DNA of 64,000 nucleotides from Bradyrhizobium sp. CCH5-F6 (GCF_001556045.1 NZ_LSIC01000015.1:1-64000), one strand, 5' to 3'. Shown: positions 39,238 through 48,245, counted from the stretch's first letter. Notes: a model not told the origin generated them from the letters alone. Numbers and translations are program-made.

Positions 39238-40620
39238 GTGCAAAGGATTGACATCCTAAGACCGTTGCTGGGGTCTGCAGTGCAAAGAACGAAATGGGGC
39301 GGGGTCGTCGATAGCGGTCTCAGCGGGAGCGGCTACTTTCGCGTTGCCGAGCGCAATGGCGTATTCTGGCTTGTCGATCCGGACGGGGGCCGCTTTCTCT
39401 CGAAGGGGGTCAATACGATCCGCTTCGATCAGGAACGCATCGGGGGGACCGACCGCGTGCCCTACGCAGAGGCCTGCCGAGCCAAATATGGTAGCCTGCA
39501 GATCTGGCGTACTGCTGTGTCTGACCGGCTGGCAAGCTGGGCCTTCAACACGGTCGGTTGCTGGTCAGACGAACTCGTCGCCAGCTCGGGATCGCAATTG
39601 CTGGCAACCACGCCGATCGCGGAGCTAGGCGCATCTTTCCGCTTGCACCGGCGCGATCAGGTCTTCCCGGACGTCTTCGATCCCGAATTCTCGGCGCATA
39701 TTCGCGCAAGCGCCGATCAACGTTGCAGGCATCGCCGCAATGATCCCGGCCTGCTCGGGACCTTCATCGACAACGAACTCTACTGGTCACCTGACTGGCG
39801 CAATACCGACGAGCTTCTGACGCTGTTCCTGAACCTGCCGTCTCGTCGACCCGGCAGGGGCGCCGCCATCTCAGGACTGCAGGCGCGCTATCGAGATTTT
39901 GCTCGGTTCAATGCGGTCTGGCGCACACAGGCGCGCTCTTGGCAAGAGCTCGGCAGGATCGAACATGTCGCGGCACCGTTCGTCAGGCTTCGTCCTGGCG
40001 TCTTGAACGACGCGCTCGAGACCAAGGCTAACCTGGCAGATCCCGCCCGCGAGGCCTTCTCGGCAGATTGCGACGCCTTCGTGGCCGTCGTGGCTGACAA
40101 ATATTTCGAACTGTGTGTCTCGGCAATCAAGGCGACCGATCCCAATCATCTCGTGCTCGGATCCCGGTTCGGCTATCAGCCACCGGCAGGCGTCATCGCG
40201 GCTGCCGGCCGCCATCTCGATGTGATCTCCTTCAATTGCTACGAGTTCGACCCTGGTCCGGTCATTGACGCCTATGCTGTCGCCGGGAAGCCATGCTTGA
40301 TCACCGAATTCTCATTTCGAGGCGACGACGCAGGCTTGCCGAACACGAAGGGAGGGGGACCCCGGGTCGCGACCCAAGCGGAGCGCGCCCGAGCTTTCGA
40401 GGGCTACGTTGCGGCTGCCCTCAGCAAGCCGAATGTGGTCGGATATCACTGGTTCGAGCATGCCGATGAGCCGGCGCAAGGGCGATTTGACGGTGAAGAT
40501 TCGAATTTCGGCACGGTGACCATCGAGGACCAGGTTTATGAAGAGCTGACGAAGACCATGACCAGGGTCAACGCGGCGGCAGAGCGCATTCACGCCGCGG
40601 CTGTCCCGGCTGTGATCTAA
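39238..40620 (+). CDS. Clan GH-A glycoside hydrolase, agarase-like
   Basis: A 460-residue putative TIM-barrel hydrolase without a visible signal peptide. YFRVAERNGVFWLVDPDGGRFLSKGVNTI is the opening typical of GH50/GH86 agarase-like and related proteins (DPxGxxFFSxGVN). The likely acid/base is the Glu of LLGTFIDNELYWSPD and the likely nucleophile the Glu of PCLITEFSFRGDD, with VGYHWFEHADEP after it. The exact family and substrate cannot be read. It is divergent from the beta-glucosidase operon, so it may supply oligosaccharides to the same pathway. Start taken at GTG 39238; the next in-frame ATG would remove part of the first domain. Confidence 0.75.
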   Translation: MQRIDILRPLLGSAVQRTKWGGVVDSGLSGSGYFRVAERNGVFWLVDPDGGRFLSKGVNTIRFDQERIGGTDRVPYAEACRAKYGSLQIWRTAVSDRLASWAFNTVGCWSDELVASSGSQLLATTPIAELGASFRLHRRDQVFPDVFDPEFSAHIRASADQRCRHRRNDPGLLGTFIDNELYWSPDWRNTDELLTLFLNLPSRRPGRGAAISGLQARYRDFARFNAVWRTQARSWQELGRIEHVAAPFVRLRPGVLNDALETKANLADPAREAFSADCDAFVAVVADKYFELCVSAIKATDPNHLVLGSRFGYQPPAGVIAAAGRHLDVISFNCYEFDPGPVIDAYAVAGKPCLITEFSFRGDDAGLPNTKGGGPRVATQAERARAFEGYVAAALSKPNVVGYHWFEHADEPAQGRFDGEDSNFGTVTIEDQVYEELTKTMTRVNAAAERIHAAAVPAVI

Positions 40621-40623
40621 TCG

Positions 40624-43074
40624 CTACAGGGCGGTAAGGCGTCGCGCGTCCGATTTCGGCAGATCGGCCTCGGCGTCGGCCACCACGGCCATGGTCCGAA
40701 ACACGCTCGCGGGATTGACGCTGATCGAATCGATGCCCAGTCCCGTCAAATAGCGCGCAATCTCCGGATAATTCGCGGGGGCCTCGCCGCAGATGCCGAT
40801 ATGGCGACCGTTGCGCTGGGCGCCGACTATCGCCTGCCGGAACATCTCCAGCATTCCCGGATCCCGCTCGTCGAAATCGAAGGCCACGATGTCGGAATCC
40901 CGGTCGACCCCCAGCGTGAGCTGGGTGAGATCGTTGGAGCCGATCGAGAAGCCATCGAACAGCTCCGCAAACGCATCGATCTGGATGACGTTGTTGGGGA
41001 TCTCGCACATGACATAGATTTCGAGGCCGTCCTCGCCGCGCTTCAGTCCATTGGTCGCCATCGTCGCGATCACGCGCCGGGCTTCCGCGACGGTCCGGCA
41101 AAACGGCACCATGACGCGCAGATTGGAGAGACCCATCTCCTTCCGCACCCGTCGGAGCGCAGCACACTCCAAGGCGAACCCCTCGGCGTAGGCCGGATGG
41201 CTGTAGCGAGAGGCACCCCGGAAACCCAGCATTGGGTTCTCTTCCCGGGGCTCGAAGCCCTCGCCGCCGAGCAGGCTGGCATACTCGTTGGTTTTGAAAT
41301 CGGACAGCCGTACGATCACGGGCTTCGGATAGAATGCCGCGGCGATGGTGCCGATGCCTTCCGCCAATCGTTGAACGAAGAAATCGGCCGGGCTCTTGAA
41401 GTCCTTCACCAGCCGTGCGATCGCGGCCCGCGCCTTGGCGCTGGTGATCTTGTCCGGCTTGAGCAGCGCCATCGGGTGGACGCCGATATGTTCACTGATG
41501 ATGAATTCCATGCGGGCGAGACCGACGCCCGCCTGCGGCTGCATCGCTGTGCGGAACGCTATTTCCGGAGTTCCAACATTGACCATGATGGCCGTACGCG
41601 GCTGTCGCAGGTCGTTCACCGGCGTTTTTGTAACGTCGAAGGCAACGACTCCCTGATAGACGCTGCCGATATCGCCTTCGGCGCAGCAGATCGTGACGTC
41701 AGTCCCGGTCTTGATCTTTTCGGTCGCGTGCGTGGCGCCCACCACGGCGGGGATGCCCAGCTCGCGCGCCACGATCGCGGCATGGCAGGTCCGGCCACCC
41801 TTGTCGGTGATGATGCCGGCTGCGATCTTCATGACCGGCTCCCAATCCGGGCTGGTGGCCGGCGCTACCAGGATCTCACCCGGCCGGAAGGCTGCAAGAT
41901 CGCGTGCGGTCGAAATGCGCCGTGTGCGCCCAGATGCGATCTTCTCTCCGACCGCACGACCGCTGACGATGACCGGGCCGTGTCCCTTGAGATTGTAGGT
42001 CTCGTAGAAGTCCGTCGAACGCTGGGAGGCTACGGTCTCGGGCCGGGCCTGAATGATGTAAAGCCTGCCGTCGACGCCGTCCTTGGCCCACTCGATGTCC
42101 ATCGGCATCGCAACGCCGGCATGTTTCGAATAATGGGCCTCGATCCGGACCGCGATCTCGGCAAGGCTCAGCACTTCCGGGTCTGAAATGCAGAATCTCT
42201 GACGTTCGGCGTCAGGCACATTGCGGGTGAGCGTCGCATGCTCGCCGCCACGCTTGCCGTAGATCATGCGGATCTGCTTGGCTCCGAGCCGGCGCCGCAG
42301 CACCCGGCGAAAACCCTGGCTCAACGTCGTCTTGTGGACGTAAAATTCGTCCGGATCGACCTGGCCCTGCACGATGGTCTCCCCGAGACCGTAACAGCCG
42401 GTGACGAAGACCACGTCACGAAAGCCGGATTCGGTGTCGAGCGTGAAGACGACTCCGCTGGCCGCCAGATCGGAACGCACCATTCTCATCACGGCGACGG
42501 AGAGTGCCACCTTGAAATGATCGAAGCCGTTGTCGATCCGGTAGGAGATCGCACGATCGGTGAAGATGGATGCAAAGCAACGCCGGCAAGCCTCGAACAG
42601 ATCCTTGGCCCCGCGCACGTTGAGAAAGCTCTCGTGCTGTCCTGCAAAGCTCGCTGTCGGCAGATCCTCGGCCGTCGCGGAGCTTCGCACGGCGACGGCA
42701 ATCCCGCTTCCGGCCTCACGCTCGAGTTGCCGATACCCTTCCACCACCTGCTTGCGTAGCAGGGGCGTGTCCATGGCCTTGTATATGATTTCGCGAGCCT
42801 TCGCGGCTTTGCTGGCAAGCGTCCTGATCTTGCTCTTGTCGATCCCGTCGAGGAGCCGGTGAAGCTGATCTGCGGTGCCGCCCCGTGACAACGCTTCACG
42901 ATAGGCATCCGCCGTGATCGCAAAGCCGTTGGGCACAGCAACTCCTTGCGACGCGAGCGCAGAATAGAGTTCGCCGAGCGAAGCGGTCTTGCCGCCCACC
43001 AGACCAACGTCGTCCAATCCGATTTCAAGGAAAGGTTTGATATACCCGAACATGTCAATAGCAGACCACGCCAT
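40624..43074 (-). CDS. ppsA: Phosphoenolpyruvate synthase (PpsA)
   Basis: An 816-residue enzyme that converts pyruvate, ATP and water to PEP, AMP and phosphate. The N-terminal ATP-grasp domain begins GLDDVGLVGGKTASLGELY and contains AVRSSATAEDLPTASFAGQHESFLN. The phosphohistidine swivel domain has the catalytic His in KGGRTCHAAIVARELGIPAVVG near residue 428 (E. coli His421). The C-terminal barrel ends with VMCEIPNNVIQ, FDGFSIGSNDLTQLTLGVDRDS and ICGEAPANYPE. AGGAAAT precedes ATG 43074; a longer frame from 43230 shows no family sequence. Its promoter faces the HtrA-like gene and holds an FNR-like box. Confidence 0.93.
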   Translation of the reverse strand: MAWSAIDMFGYIKPFLEIGLDDVGLVGGKTASLGELYSALASQGVAVPNGFAITADAYREALSRGGTADQLHRLLDGIDKSKIRTLASKAAKAREIIYKAMDTPLLRKQVVEGYRQLEREAGSGIAVAVRSSATAEDLPTASFAGQHESFLNVRGAKDLFEACRRCFASIFTDRAISYRIDNGFDHFKVALSVAVMRMVRSDLAASGVVFTLDTESGFRDVVFVTGCYGLGETIVQGQVDPDEFYVHKTTLSQGFRRVLRRRLGAKQIRMIYGKRGGEHATLTRNVPDAERQRFCISDPEVLSLAEIAVRIEAHYSKHAGVAMPMDIEWAKDGVDGRLYIIQARPETVASQRSTDFYETYNLKGHGPVIVSGRAVGEKIASGRTRRISTARDLAAFRPGEILVAPATSPDWEPVMKIAAGIITDKGGRTCHAAIVARELGIPAVVGATHATEKIKTGTDVTICCAEGDIGSVYQGVVAFDVTKTPVNDLRQPRTAIMVNVGTPEIAFRTAMQPQAGVGLARMEFIISEHIGVHPMALLKPDKITSAKARAAIARLVKDFKSPADFFVQRLAEGIGTIAAAFYPKPVIVRLSDFKTNEYASLLGGEGFEPREENPMLGFRGASRYSHPAYAEGFALECAALRRVRKEMGLSNLRVMVPFCRTVAEARRVIATMATNGLKRGEDGLEIYVMCEIPNNVIQIDAFAELFDGFSIGSNDLTQLTLGVDRDSDIVAFDFDERDPGMLEMFRQAIVGAQRNGRHIGICGEAPANYPEIARYLTGLGIDSISVNPASVFRTMAVVADAEADLPKSDARRLTAL

Positions 43075-43179
43075 GATTTCCTGGTCTTGAGGCAAGTCAA
43101 GCTTCGTGCCCGTTGCCGCCGCAACTTCTGCCAGGCGGGCCGGATTGTTTCCGGTGCTTAACCGATGCAACCAGCTTGG

Positions 43180-43193
43180 TTGAGGCAGATCAA
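43180..43193. promoter_or_regulatory. FNR/FixK-like box upstream of ppsA
   Basis: TTGAG-GCAG-ATCAA has one mismatch to the FNR/FixK consensus TTGAT-N4-ATCAA. Its centre lies about 112 bases upstream of the ppsA ATG, so a -41.5 position would predict a leader of about 70 bases. It is too close to the HtrA-like start (10 bases) to activate that gene from GTG 43203. Confidence 0.5.
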
Positions 43194-43202
43194 GATGTCG
43201 GC

Positions 43203-44726
43203 GTGAAAGCAGGTCAAGCTTCACTATCATTAGCGCGGAAACGGGGTAGGAGAGTGATTCCCGGAAACAGTGGTGCGCGAGTTATTGACGCCGCCTGCGC
43301 TGGCAGAATCATCGCGTTAAGCCTGTATCTCGCGACGTTGGGCGCGACGCTTGCACTGGATGGAACGCCGCACGCAGTCGCGGCCGAGGTCGATGCTGCC
43401 GGTGTCAACGCTCCGGTCGGCTTTGCAGAGGTCATTGAACGGGTCAGGCCAGCCGTCGTCGGCATCCGGGTGAAGACCGAGCAGGGAAGTGTTGACGGCG
43501 AGCGGGCGCAGCTGCCTCCGCCCGGATCGCTATTGGATCGGTTCTTTCGGCAGTTCGGCGTACAGATTCCCTCGGATCCGGCTCCGGGGTCCGATGTCAC
43601 GGTTGGCGCGGGATTCCTGATCTCCGGTGACGGTTATATCGTCACGAACGAGCACGTCGTGGCAAAGGGCGTCGACATCGAGGTCACGATGGATAACGGA
43701 AATATCCATTCCGCCAAGCTCATCGGCAGTGACCCGCACACCGATCTCGCATTGATCAGGATCTCCGCCCTAGGTGACCTGCCTTACGTCCGCTTTGCTG
43801 CGGCGGAGCCGCGGATAGGCGACTGGGTGCTCGCGATCGGAGATCCGTTCGGGCTCGGCGGCACGGTCACCGCCGGGATCGTCTCGGCCCGGGGACGTGA
43901 TATCGGGGGAGAATCCTACAACGAATTCATCCAGATCGATGCTCCGGTCAATAAGGGCAATTCCGGCGGGCCATCGTTCAACGTGAGGGGCGAGGTCATC
44001 GGGGTCAACACCGTTATCTACTCGCCCTCGGGCGGCTCCGTGGGAGTGGCGTTTGATGTCCCGGCGGAGACGGTGAGGCTCGTCGTTCGTCAGCTCCGAG
44101 AGAGAGGCTACGTCTCGCGAGGTTGGGTCGGCGTCTACCTTCAAGAGGTTTCGCCCGGCATCGCCGACGCGATGGACCTGAAGAGCACCCGGGGTGCGCT
44201 CGTTGCGCAACTCGACGAAGGACCGGCAGCCAAGCAGGGCGTGGAGGTCGGTGACGTGATCACCTTCGTCAACGATCGCGAGCTGAACAATCCGCGCGAC
44301 TTCGCCAGAACGGTGGCTCAGATCAGCCCGGGCACCGTCATCAATCTCCGGATCCTAAGGAATGCGCGGGAGATGTCGATCGATGTGATGGTCGGCGAAC
44401 TCCCCCGCACGCCAGCAACCGGCAAGGACAAGCAGGCGGAGCCGAGGGAACGGGTAGAACTCGGGCTCACAGTCGCGCCGGCACGTCTTGTCTCGGGTGC
44501 CGGGGAAATCGGGGTAGTGGTGCTCGAGATCAGGCCGGGCAGCGGCGCGGCCGGCGGCGGCCTTCAGGTCGGCGACATTATTCTCGGCATCGGAGGACAG
44601 CCCATCGTCGCCGGCGCTGACCTCGATAGAATGGTCAACGAAGCCCGTGCGCAATCCCGGCGCACGATCCTGGTCCGGATCAAACGTGCGGGTGCAATGA
44701 ATTTCGTCGCCGTCCCAATCATCTGA
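43203..44726 (+). CDS. HtrA/DegP-type periplasmic serine protease with two PDZ domains
   Basis: A 507-residue envelope protease. A hydrophobic signal segment (IIALSLYLATLGATLALDG) lies near residues 37-55. The trypsin-like triad is His in VTNEHVVAKG, Asp in DPHTDLALIRI and Ser in NKGNSGGPSFN. Two PDZ domains follow (about residues 290-380 with VGVYLQEVSPGIADAMDL, and about 410-505 with GDIILGIGGQPIVAG). It degrades or refolds damaged envelope proteins. The start is uncertain: GTG 43203 is preferred, while the frame is open from 43113. It is divergent from ppsA. Confidence 0.85.
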   Translation: MKAGQASLSLARKRGRRVIPGNSGARVIDAACAGRIIALSLYLATLGATLALDGTPHAVAAEVDAAGVNAPVGFAEVIERVRPAVVGIRVKTEQGSVDGERAQLPPPGSLLDRFFRQFGVQIPSDPAPGSDVTVGAGFLISGDGYIVTNEHVVAKGVDIEVTMDNGNIHSAKLIGSDPHTDLALIRISALGDLPYVRFAAAEPRIGDWVLAIGDPFGLGGTVTAGIVSARGRDIGGESYNEFIQIDAPVNKGNSGGPSFNVRGEVIGVNTVIYSPSGGSVGVAFDVPAETVRLVVRQLRERGYVSRGWVGVYLQEVSPGIADAMDLKSTRGALVAQLDEGPAAKQGVEVGDVITFVNDRELNNPRDFARTVAQISPGTVINLRILRNAREMSIDVMVGELPRTPATGKDKQAEPRERVELGLTVAPARLVSGAGEIGVVVLEIRPGSGAAGGGLQVGDIILGIGGQPIVAGADLDRMVNEARAQSRRTILVRIKRAGAMNFVAVPII

Positions 44727-44994
44727 GCAACCGGGCTTGATCCCGAATTGAATGACGGCTCTCTCGCTAGCTCTCCCCATGAACTGAGCAGGGACATTGC
44801 TTGAGCGTGATCTCGTCGGCCGGAATTGGCAAAACCTTCGTGCCGACAGCGCCGCGGCTTCAACGGCATCGCGTGCGTCAGTGTCGATGATGCGCGGGCA
44901 AGCTTCGCAGGGTTGCCCCTGGCCGCCGTGCGCGTCCTTGAGCACGCGAACGGTGAAGGACCGTAGCATACTTCGTCGTCATATCCCGGTGCGA

Positions 44995-45693
44995 TCAATA
45001 GACAAAGGTCGGGGTTTCAAGCAGGTGGTCGTTGACGGTTTGGACGCCGGGGATTGCCTCGGCGGCCACGCGAATAGCCGTGCGTTCGGCGAGTGACGGC
45101 GCGAAGCCCCAGAGATCGACCACACCATCCTGGACCGTGGCATTCACATTGAGCGTATGAGCCCAAGGCTGCTTCTTGAGCTCGTCGAAGAACCTCTTCC
45201 TGATGGCCGCATCTGGAAGCGAAATCTCGAGCTTCGGCTTGGCGCTCGCGATGGCCTGAAGCAGATTGGATCGGCTGACGATCCCGACGAGCTGACCTTC
45301 TCTGTTGACGATCGGGACGCGTTTGATCTGCCTCTTCTCGAGAAGCATCGCAATATCGTTCAAGGGTGTCTCGGGCGACGCGGTCGCGACGTCTTGCGTC
45401 ATGATGTCTTGCACTTTGACGGAATGCGATCTGACGTAGTCCGTTGCCTGTTCGGCGTCACCGGTCAACAAGCGCAGCCACCATGAGTAGGGGCGCTCGG
45501 TGCCGCTTTCCGCCCGATGAATGAGATCGCCTTCACTCACGATTCCAAGAAGCTTGTTATCGGGATCGACCACCGGAACCGCGCTGATCCGACGTTCCAG
45601 CAGGATCTTCGCGACCTGCTGGACGGACGCGTGCGGGCCAACGGTCACCACGGGGGACACCATGACATCGCGTGCTTGCATGACAGGCTCCAT
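44995..45693 (-). CDS. CBS-pair protein with C-terminal BON domain
   Basis: A 232-residue protein. Two CBS repeats (residues about 8-60, ARDVMVSPVVTVGPHASVQQVAKILLERRISAVPVVD, and about 92-145, VQDIMTQDVATASPETPLNDIAMLLEKRQIKRVPIVN) form a Bateman module that normally senses adenine nucleotides. Residues about 155-225 are a BON domain (VNATVQDGVVDLWGFAPSLAERTAIRVAAEAIPGVQTVNDHL), which tends to bind membranes or lipids. The role is unknown. A perfect FNR/FixK box lies 49 bases before the ATG, suggesting oxygen-limited expression. Confidence 0.9.
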   Translation of the reverse strand: MEPVMQARDVMVSPVVTVGPHASVQQVAKILLERRISAVPVVDPDNKLLGIVSEGDLIHRAESGTERPYSWWLRLLTGDAEQATDYVRSHSVKVQDIMTQDVATASPETPLNDIAMLLEKRQIKRVPIVNREGQLVGIVSRSNLLQAIASAKPKLEISLPDAAIRKRFFDELKKQPWAHTLNVNATVQDGVVDLWGFAPSLAERTAIRVAAEAIPGVQTVNDHLLETPTFVY

Positions 45694-45741
45694 GTCGCTT
45701 CATCAATTTCGATAATCCTGCCGGATCGTGGGCTCTCCGGC

Positions 45742-45755
45742 TTGATCCGGATCAA
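45742..45755 (-). promoter_or_regulatory. Perfect FNR/FixK box upstream of the CBS-BON gene
   Basis: TTGATCCGGATCAA is an exact, fully symmetric match to the FNR/FixK consensus TTGAT-N4-ATCAA. If it sits at -41.5, transcription of the CBS-BON gene would start near 45707, 14 bases before its ATG. In Bradyrhizobium FixK2 controls microaerobic genes through such sites. Confidence 0.8.
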
Positions 45756-45911
45756 ACGGGTCGGGACGGGACGATCGCAATTGGCCGTATTCACCGAGGA
45801 GAACTGGTCAGGATCCCGCATCGCGCAGTCGTATTCGTGGGTGACGGACGAAAGGCGCTATTCAAACCGATCGCCCCGGCAAGGTCAGCAAAGTTTCCCC
45901 TGTCTCTTGGT

Positions 45912-45925
45912 TTGATCTCGCTCAA
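45912..45925 (+). promoter_or_regulatory. FNR/FixK-like box upstream of the universal stress gene
   Basis: TTGATCTCGCTCAA differs at one position from TTGAT-N4-ATCAA. With the site at -41.5 the transcript would start near 45960, 26 bases before the ATG at 45986, a normal spacing. It is a separate box from the one serving the divergent gene. Confidence 0.65.
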
Positions 45926-45985
45926 CTGGGTTGGTTGTCCGTCGAGCGATAAATGAACAAATGCGCATCTTGCCGGAGAAATGTC

Positions 45986-46807
45986 ATGTCGATCGCCAGC
46001 GTCATGGTTTACGTCGATACCGCGCAACAAGAGGCGGGACAGGTCGCTGTTGCGGACAGTGTCGCGTCTAGGTTCGAGGCTTCCATTTTGGGTGTGTCCG
46101 CTGCAGCCGTGCAGCCTCCGTTTGTGGCCGAAGGGGTCATCATTGAACAGACCACCGAGGAGGACCTCAGACGCTTACGATCCGCGCTTGCGGAAAAGGA
46201 GAGTTGGTTCAGGAGAGTGGTGCGTTCGCCGGGCGAGAAAGTTGAATGGCGCTGGTCGATCAATGATCCGACCGACTTCGTGGTTGAGCAAGCCAGGGCG
46301 GCGGATCTCGTTGTCGTCAAGCGGAGTTCACTTGGGGCCAATCCCTCTCATTTCTTTGACCCGGCAGAAGCCATGCTCAGGATGGGGCGTCCGACGCTAT
46401 CGGTTCCTGCGAGCGTGACGGGATTATCCGGGGACCAGGTCGTGATCGGATGGAAGGATACGCGCGAGGCGCGCCGCGCCGTTCGCGACGCGATGCCGTT
46501 CCTGACACGCGCGTCAAAAGTCACGATAGTCGAGATCTGCACGTCGGATGAGCAGGATGCGGCGCACCGTCGGGTGCGGGATGTCGCCAGTTATCTCAAG
46601 AAACACGGTGCGAGTTGCGAGCACGAGATCCGTGTACATACGGCAGATCCCGATGCCCGCTATCTCATTCGCTTTGCCGAAGACGTTCGTGCCGACCTCA
46701 TCGTTACCGGAGGTTATGGACACAGCAGGCTGGGGGAGTGGATTTTTGGCGGGATGACGTACAGCCTCCTGCAGGAGGCGAAGATCTGCCTCCTTATGTC
46801 TCACTAG
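45986..46807 (+). CDS. Universal stress protein (UspA family, tandem domain)
   Basis: A 273-residue cytoplasmic protein with two Usp-type halves. The first begins SIASVMVYVDTAQQEAGQVAVADSVA and is divergent; the second begins VVIGWKDTREARRAVRDAMPFL and ends with LIVTGGYGHSRLGEWIFGGMTYSLL, the ATP-binding GxxGHSxxxE-like motif. ATG 45986 follows CCGGAGAAAT; an upstream ATG at 45953 lacks a good ribosome site. Such proteins rise under oxygen limitation, energy stress and stationary phase. It lies 40 bases before a CBS-domain gene. Confidence 0.88.
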   Translation: MSIASVMVYVDTAQQEAGQVAVADSVASRFEASILGVSAAAVQPPFVAEGVIIEQTTEEDLRRLRSALAEKESWFRRVVRSPGEKVEWRWSINDPTDFVVEQARAADLVVVKRSSLGANPSHFFDPAEAMLRMGRPTLSVPASVTGLSGDQVVIGWKDTREARRAVRDAMPFLTRASKVTIVEICTSDEQDAAHRRVRDVASYLKKHGASCEHEIRVHTADPDARYLIRFAEDVRADLIVTGGYGHSRLGEWIFGGMTYSLLQEAKICLLMSH

Positions 46808-46847
46808 GGCGGCAAAGCCGGATCGTGTGCGAGGGAGCAGCACCAAA

Positions 46848-47318
46848 ATGAGAGCGGCAGATATCATGCGAACCTCGTTTGCGACAGTGAGACAAAGCGC
46901 TCCGCTGCTCGACGCGATCCACCTCCTGCTCGAGACCAATCAGCGCGGTCTGCCGGTGGTGGACGACGCCGGATCGCTGGTCGGGATCATTTCTGAAGGC
47001 GATTTCCTTCACCGACGCGAGTTGGAAGTGGAGTATCCAGAGGGATTTTGGCTTGAATGGCTGCTTGGGAAAGACGAGGGGCAGTTCGCTCGCGAGCGAA
47101 CGAGTGGGCTTCGAGTCGATGCCGTCATGAGCCGCCATCCCGTATGGGTCGATGACAACGCCAAGATCGAGGAGGTCGTCAAACAGATGGATATTTACCA
47201 GATATCGCAGGTGCTGGTCCTCCGCGGTAAGAAGCTTGCCGGAATCATCGGCCGTACTCAGCTTCTCGTAGCGCTAGAGCAGCGACTGAAGCGTTCGACG
47301 CAAGAATTGCGGCAGTAA
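46848..47318 (+). CDS. CBS-pair protein
   Basis: A 156-residue stand-alone Bateman module: ADIMRTSFATVRQSAPLLDAIHLLLETNQRGLPVVDDAGSLVGIISEGDFLHR, then VDAVMSRHPVWVDDNAKIEEVVKQMDIYQISQVLVL. It resembles the CBS-BON neighbour without the BON tail, including the long insert with EGFWLEWLLGKDE between the repeats (compare RPYSWWLRLLTGD), so the two probably arose by duplication. GAGGGAGCAG precedes the ATG. It follows the stress-protein gene in an operon. Confidence 0.88.
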   Translation: MRAADIMRTSFATVRQSAPLLDAIHLLLETNQRGLPVVDDAGSLVGIISEGDFLHRRELEVEYPEGFWLEWLLGKDEGQFARERTSGLRVDAVMSRHPVWVDDNAKIEEVVKQMDIYQISQVLVLRGKKLAGIIGRTQLLVALEQRLKRSTQELRQ

Positions 47319-47562
47319 AGCCGAGCCGATTTTGGCAATGCAAAGCGTCGGACAAAGCGTAGAATGCGACGAGCGGGCCGACGAGCTTGTGGCGGAACCA
47401 CTATCTCCCATCGCCGGGATCCTGATTTAGCCAAAACAAGCATTCCTGAGCAGGCCGGAAACTAACGGTGAATGAACCCTGTGGCCGCTCGCCTCGGTGC
47501 GATGGAGAGTGTCAACCAAGCCGCGTCGCGGCGCCCGCCGTCTAGGCCGTGTGCTCGTAAAC

Positions 47563-48196
47563 TGAACCGCCCCGGGTTTGCCGGAGGCCATTTGGTTTAA
47601 GTTATGCCGTCATAGCTGGTTGCTCCAGCATGGCGTGGTAGCGTTGCTCGGCTTCGGCTGGTGGGATGTTGCCGATGGGCTCCAGGAGCCGCCGGTTGTC
47701 GAACCAGTCCACCCATTCCAGGGTCGCGAACTCGACGGCCTCGAAGCTGCGCCATGGCCCGCGCCGATGGATCACTTCGGCCTTTTAGAGACCGTTGATG
47801 GCTTCGGCGAGAGCATTGTCGTAGGAATCGCCGACGCTTCCGACGGAAGGTTCGATGCCAGCTTCAGCCAGACGCTCGGTGTATTTGATCGAAACGTATC
47901 GGCTGCCCCTGTCGCTGTGGTGCACGAGCGCGCCGCGATGGACCGGCCGTCGACCATGCAGCGCCTGCTCCAGTGCATCGAGCACGCAGCTCGCATGCGC
48001 CGTGCGCGAGGCCCGCCAGCCCACGATCGTGCCGGCATAGGCGTCGATGACAATGGCGACGTGGACGAAGCCGGCCCAGGTCGCGACATAGGTGAAGTCG
48101 GAGAGCCAGAGGACGTTCGGCCTCGTCGCCTTTGAACTGGCGGTTGACGTGATCGAGCGGGCACGGCGCGGCCTTGTCGCCGATCGTGGCCAAATG
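47563..48196 (-). mobile_element. Decayed IS3-family insertion sequence remnant
   Basis: The right end is visible at 47563 (TGAACCGCCCCGGG, typical IS3-family terminal repeat). Inward on the minus strand lies an ORFB transposase catalytic region: VLWLSDFTYVATW and VIDAYAGTIVGWRAS with the first Asp residues, and HHSDRGSRYVSIKYTERLAEAGIEPSVGSVGDSYDNALAE with the second Asp and the DDE-region context. It is broken three ways: an extra A near 48130 shifts the frame between the VNRQFK and ATRPNVLW blocks, a TAA at about 47785 replaces the Tyr of the NGLYKAEV block, and the sequence stops at about 48196, removing ORFA and the front of ORFB. Confidence 0.85.
47590..48196 (-). pseudogene. IS3-family transposase ORFB fragment (frameshift and nonsense)
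   Basis: Reads in pieces: DKAAPCPLDHVNRQFK in one frame, then, after a one-base insertion, ATRPNVLWLSDFTYV through EAINGL, a TAA stop, and on in the same frame KAEVIHRRGPWRSFEAVEFA to the natural end MLEQPAMTA. The match to full IS3-type ORFB sequences is by recognition of these blocks. It cannot give an active transposase. Confidence 0.85.
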
Positions 48197-48201
48197 CGGT
48201 A

Positions 48202-48245
48202 CACACGTGTGCAATTTTGACTGGTTTGGAGAGCACACGTGTGCA
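48202..48245. promoter_or_regulatory. Paired 12-base palindromic sites upstream of dusA
   Basis: CACACGTGTGCA occurs at 48202-48213 and again at 48234-48245, centre-to-centre 32 bases apart (about three helical turns). The second copy lies in a perfect 12-base palindrome GCACACGTGTGC (48233-48244). They lie between the IS remnant and the dusA start at 48287. Two equal palindromes on one DNA face suggest a dimeric regulator, but no known factor is assigned. Confidence 0.5.

Noticed and set aside
43087..43100. Second FNR-like site, TTGAG-GCAA-GTCAA, near ppsA
   Set aside because: Two mismatches to the consensus and only 13 bases from the ppsA ATG, so it cannot act as an activator site for that gene.
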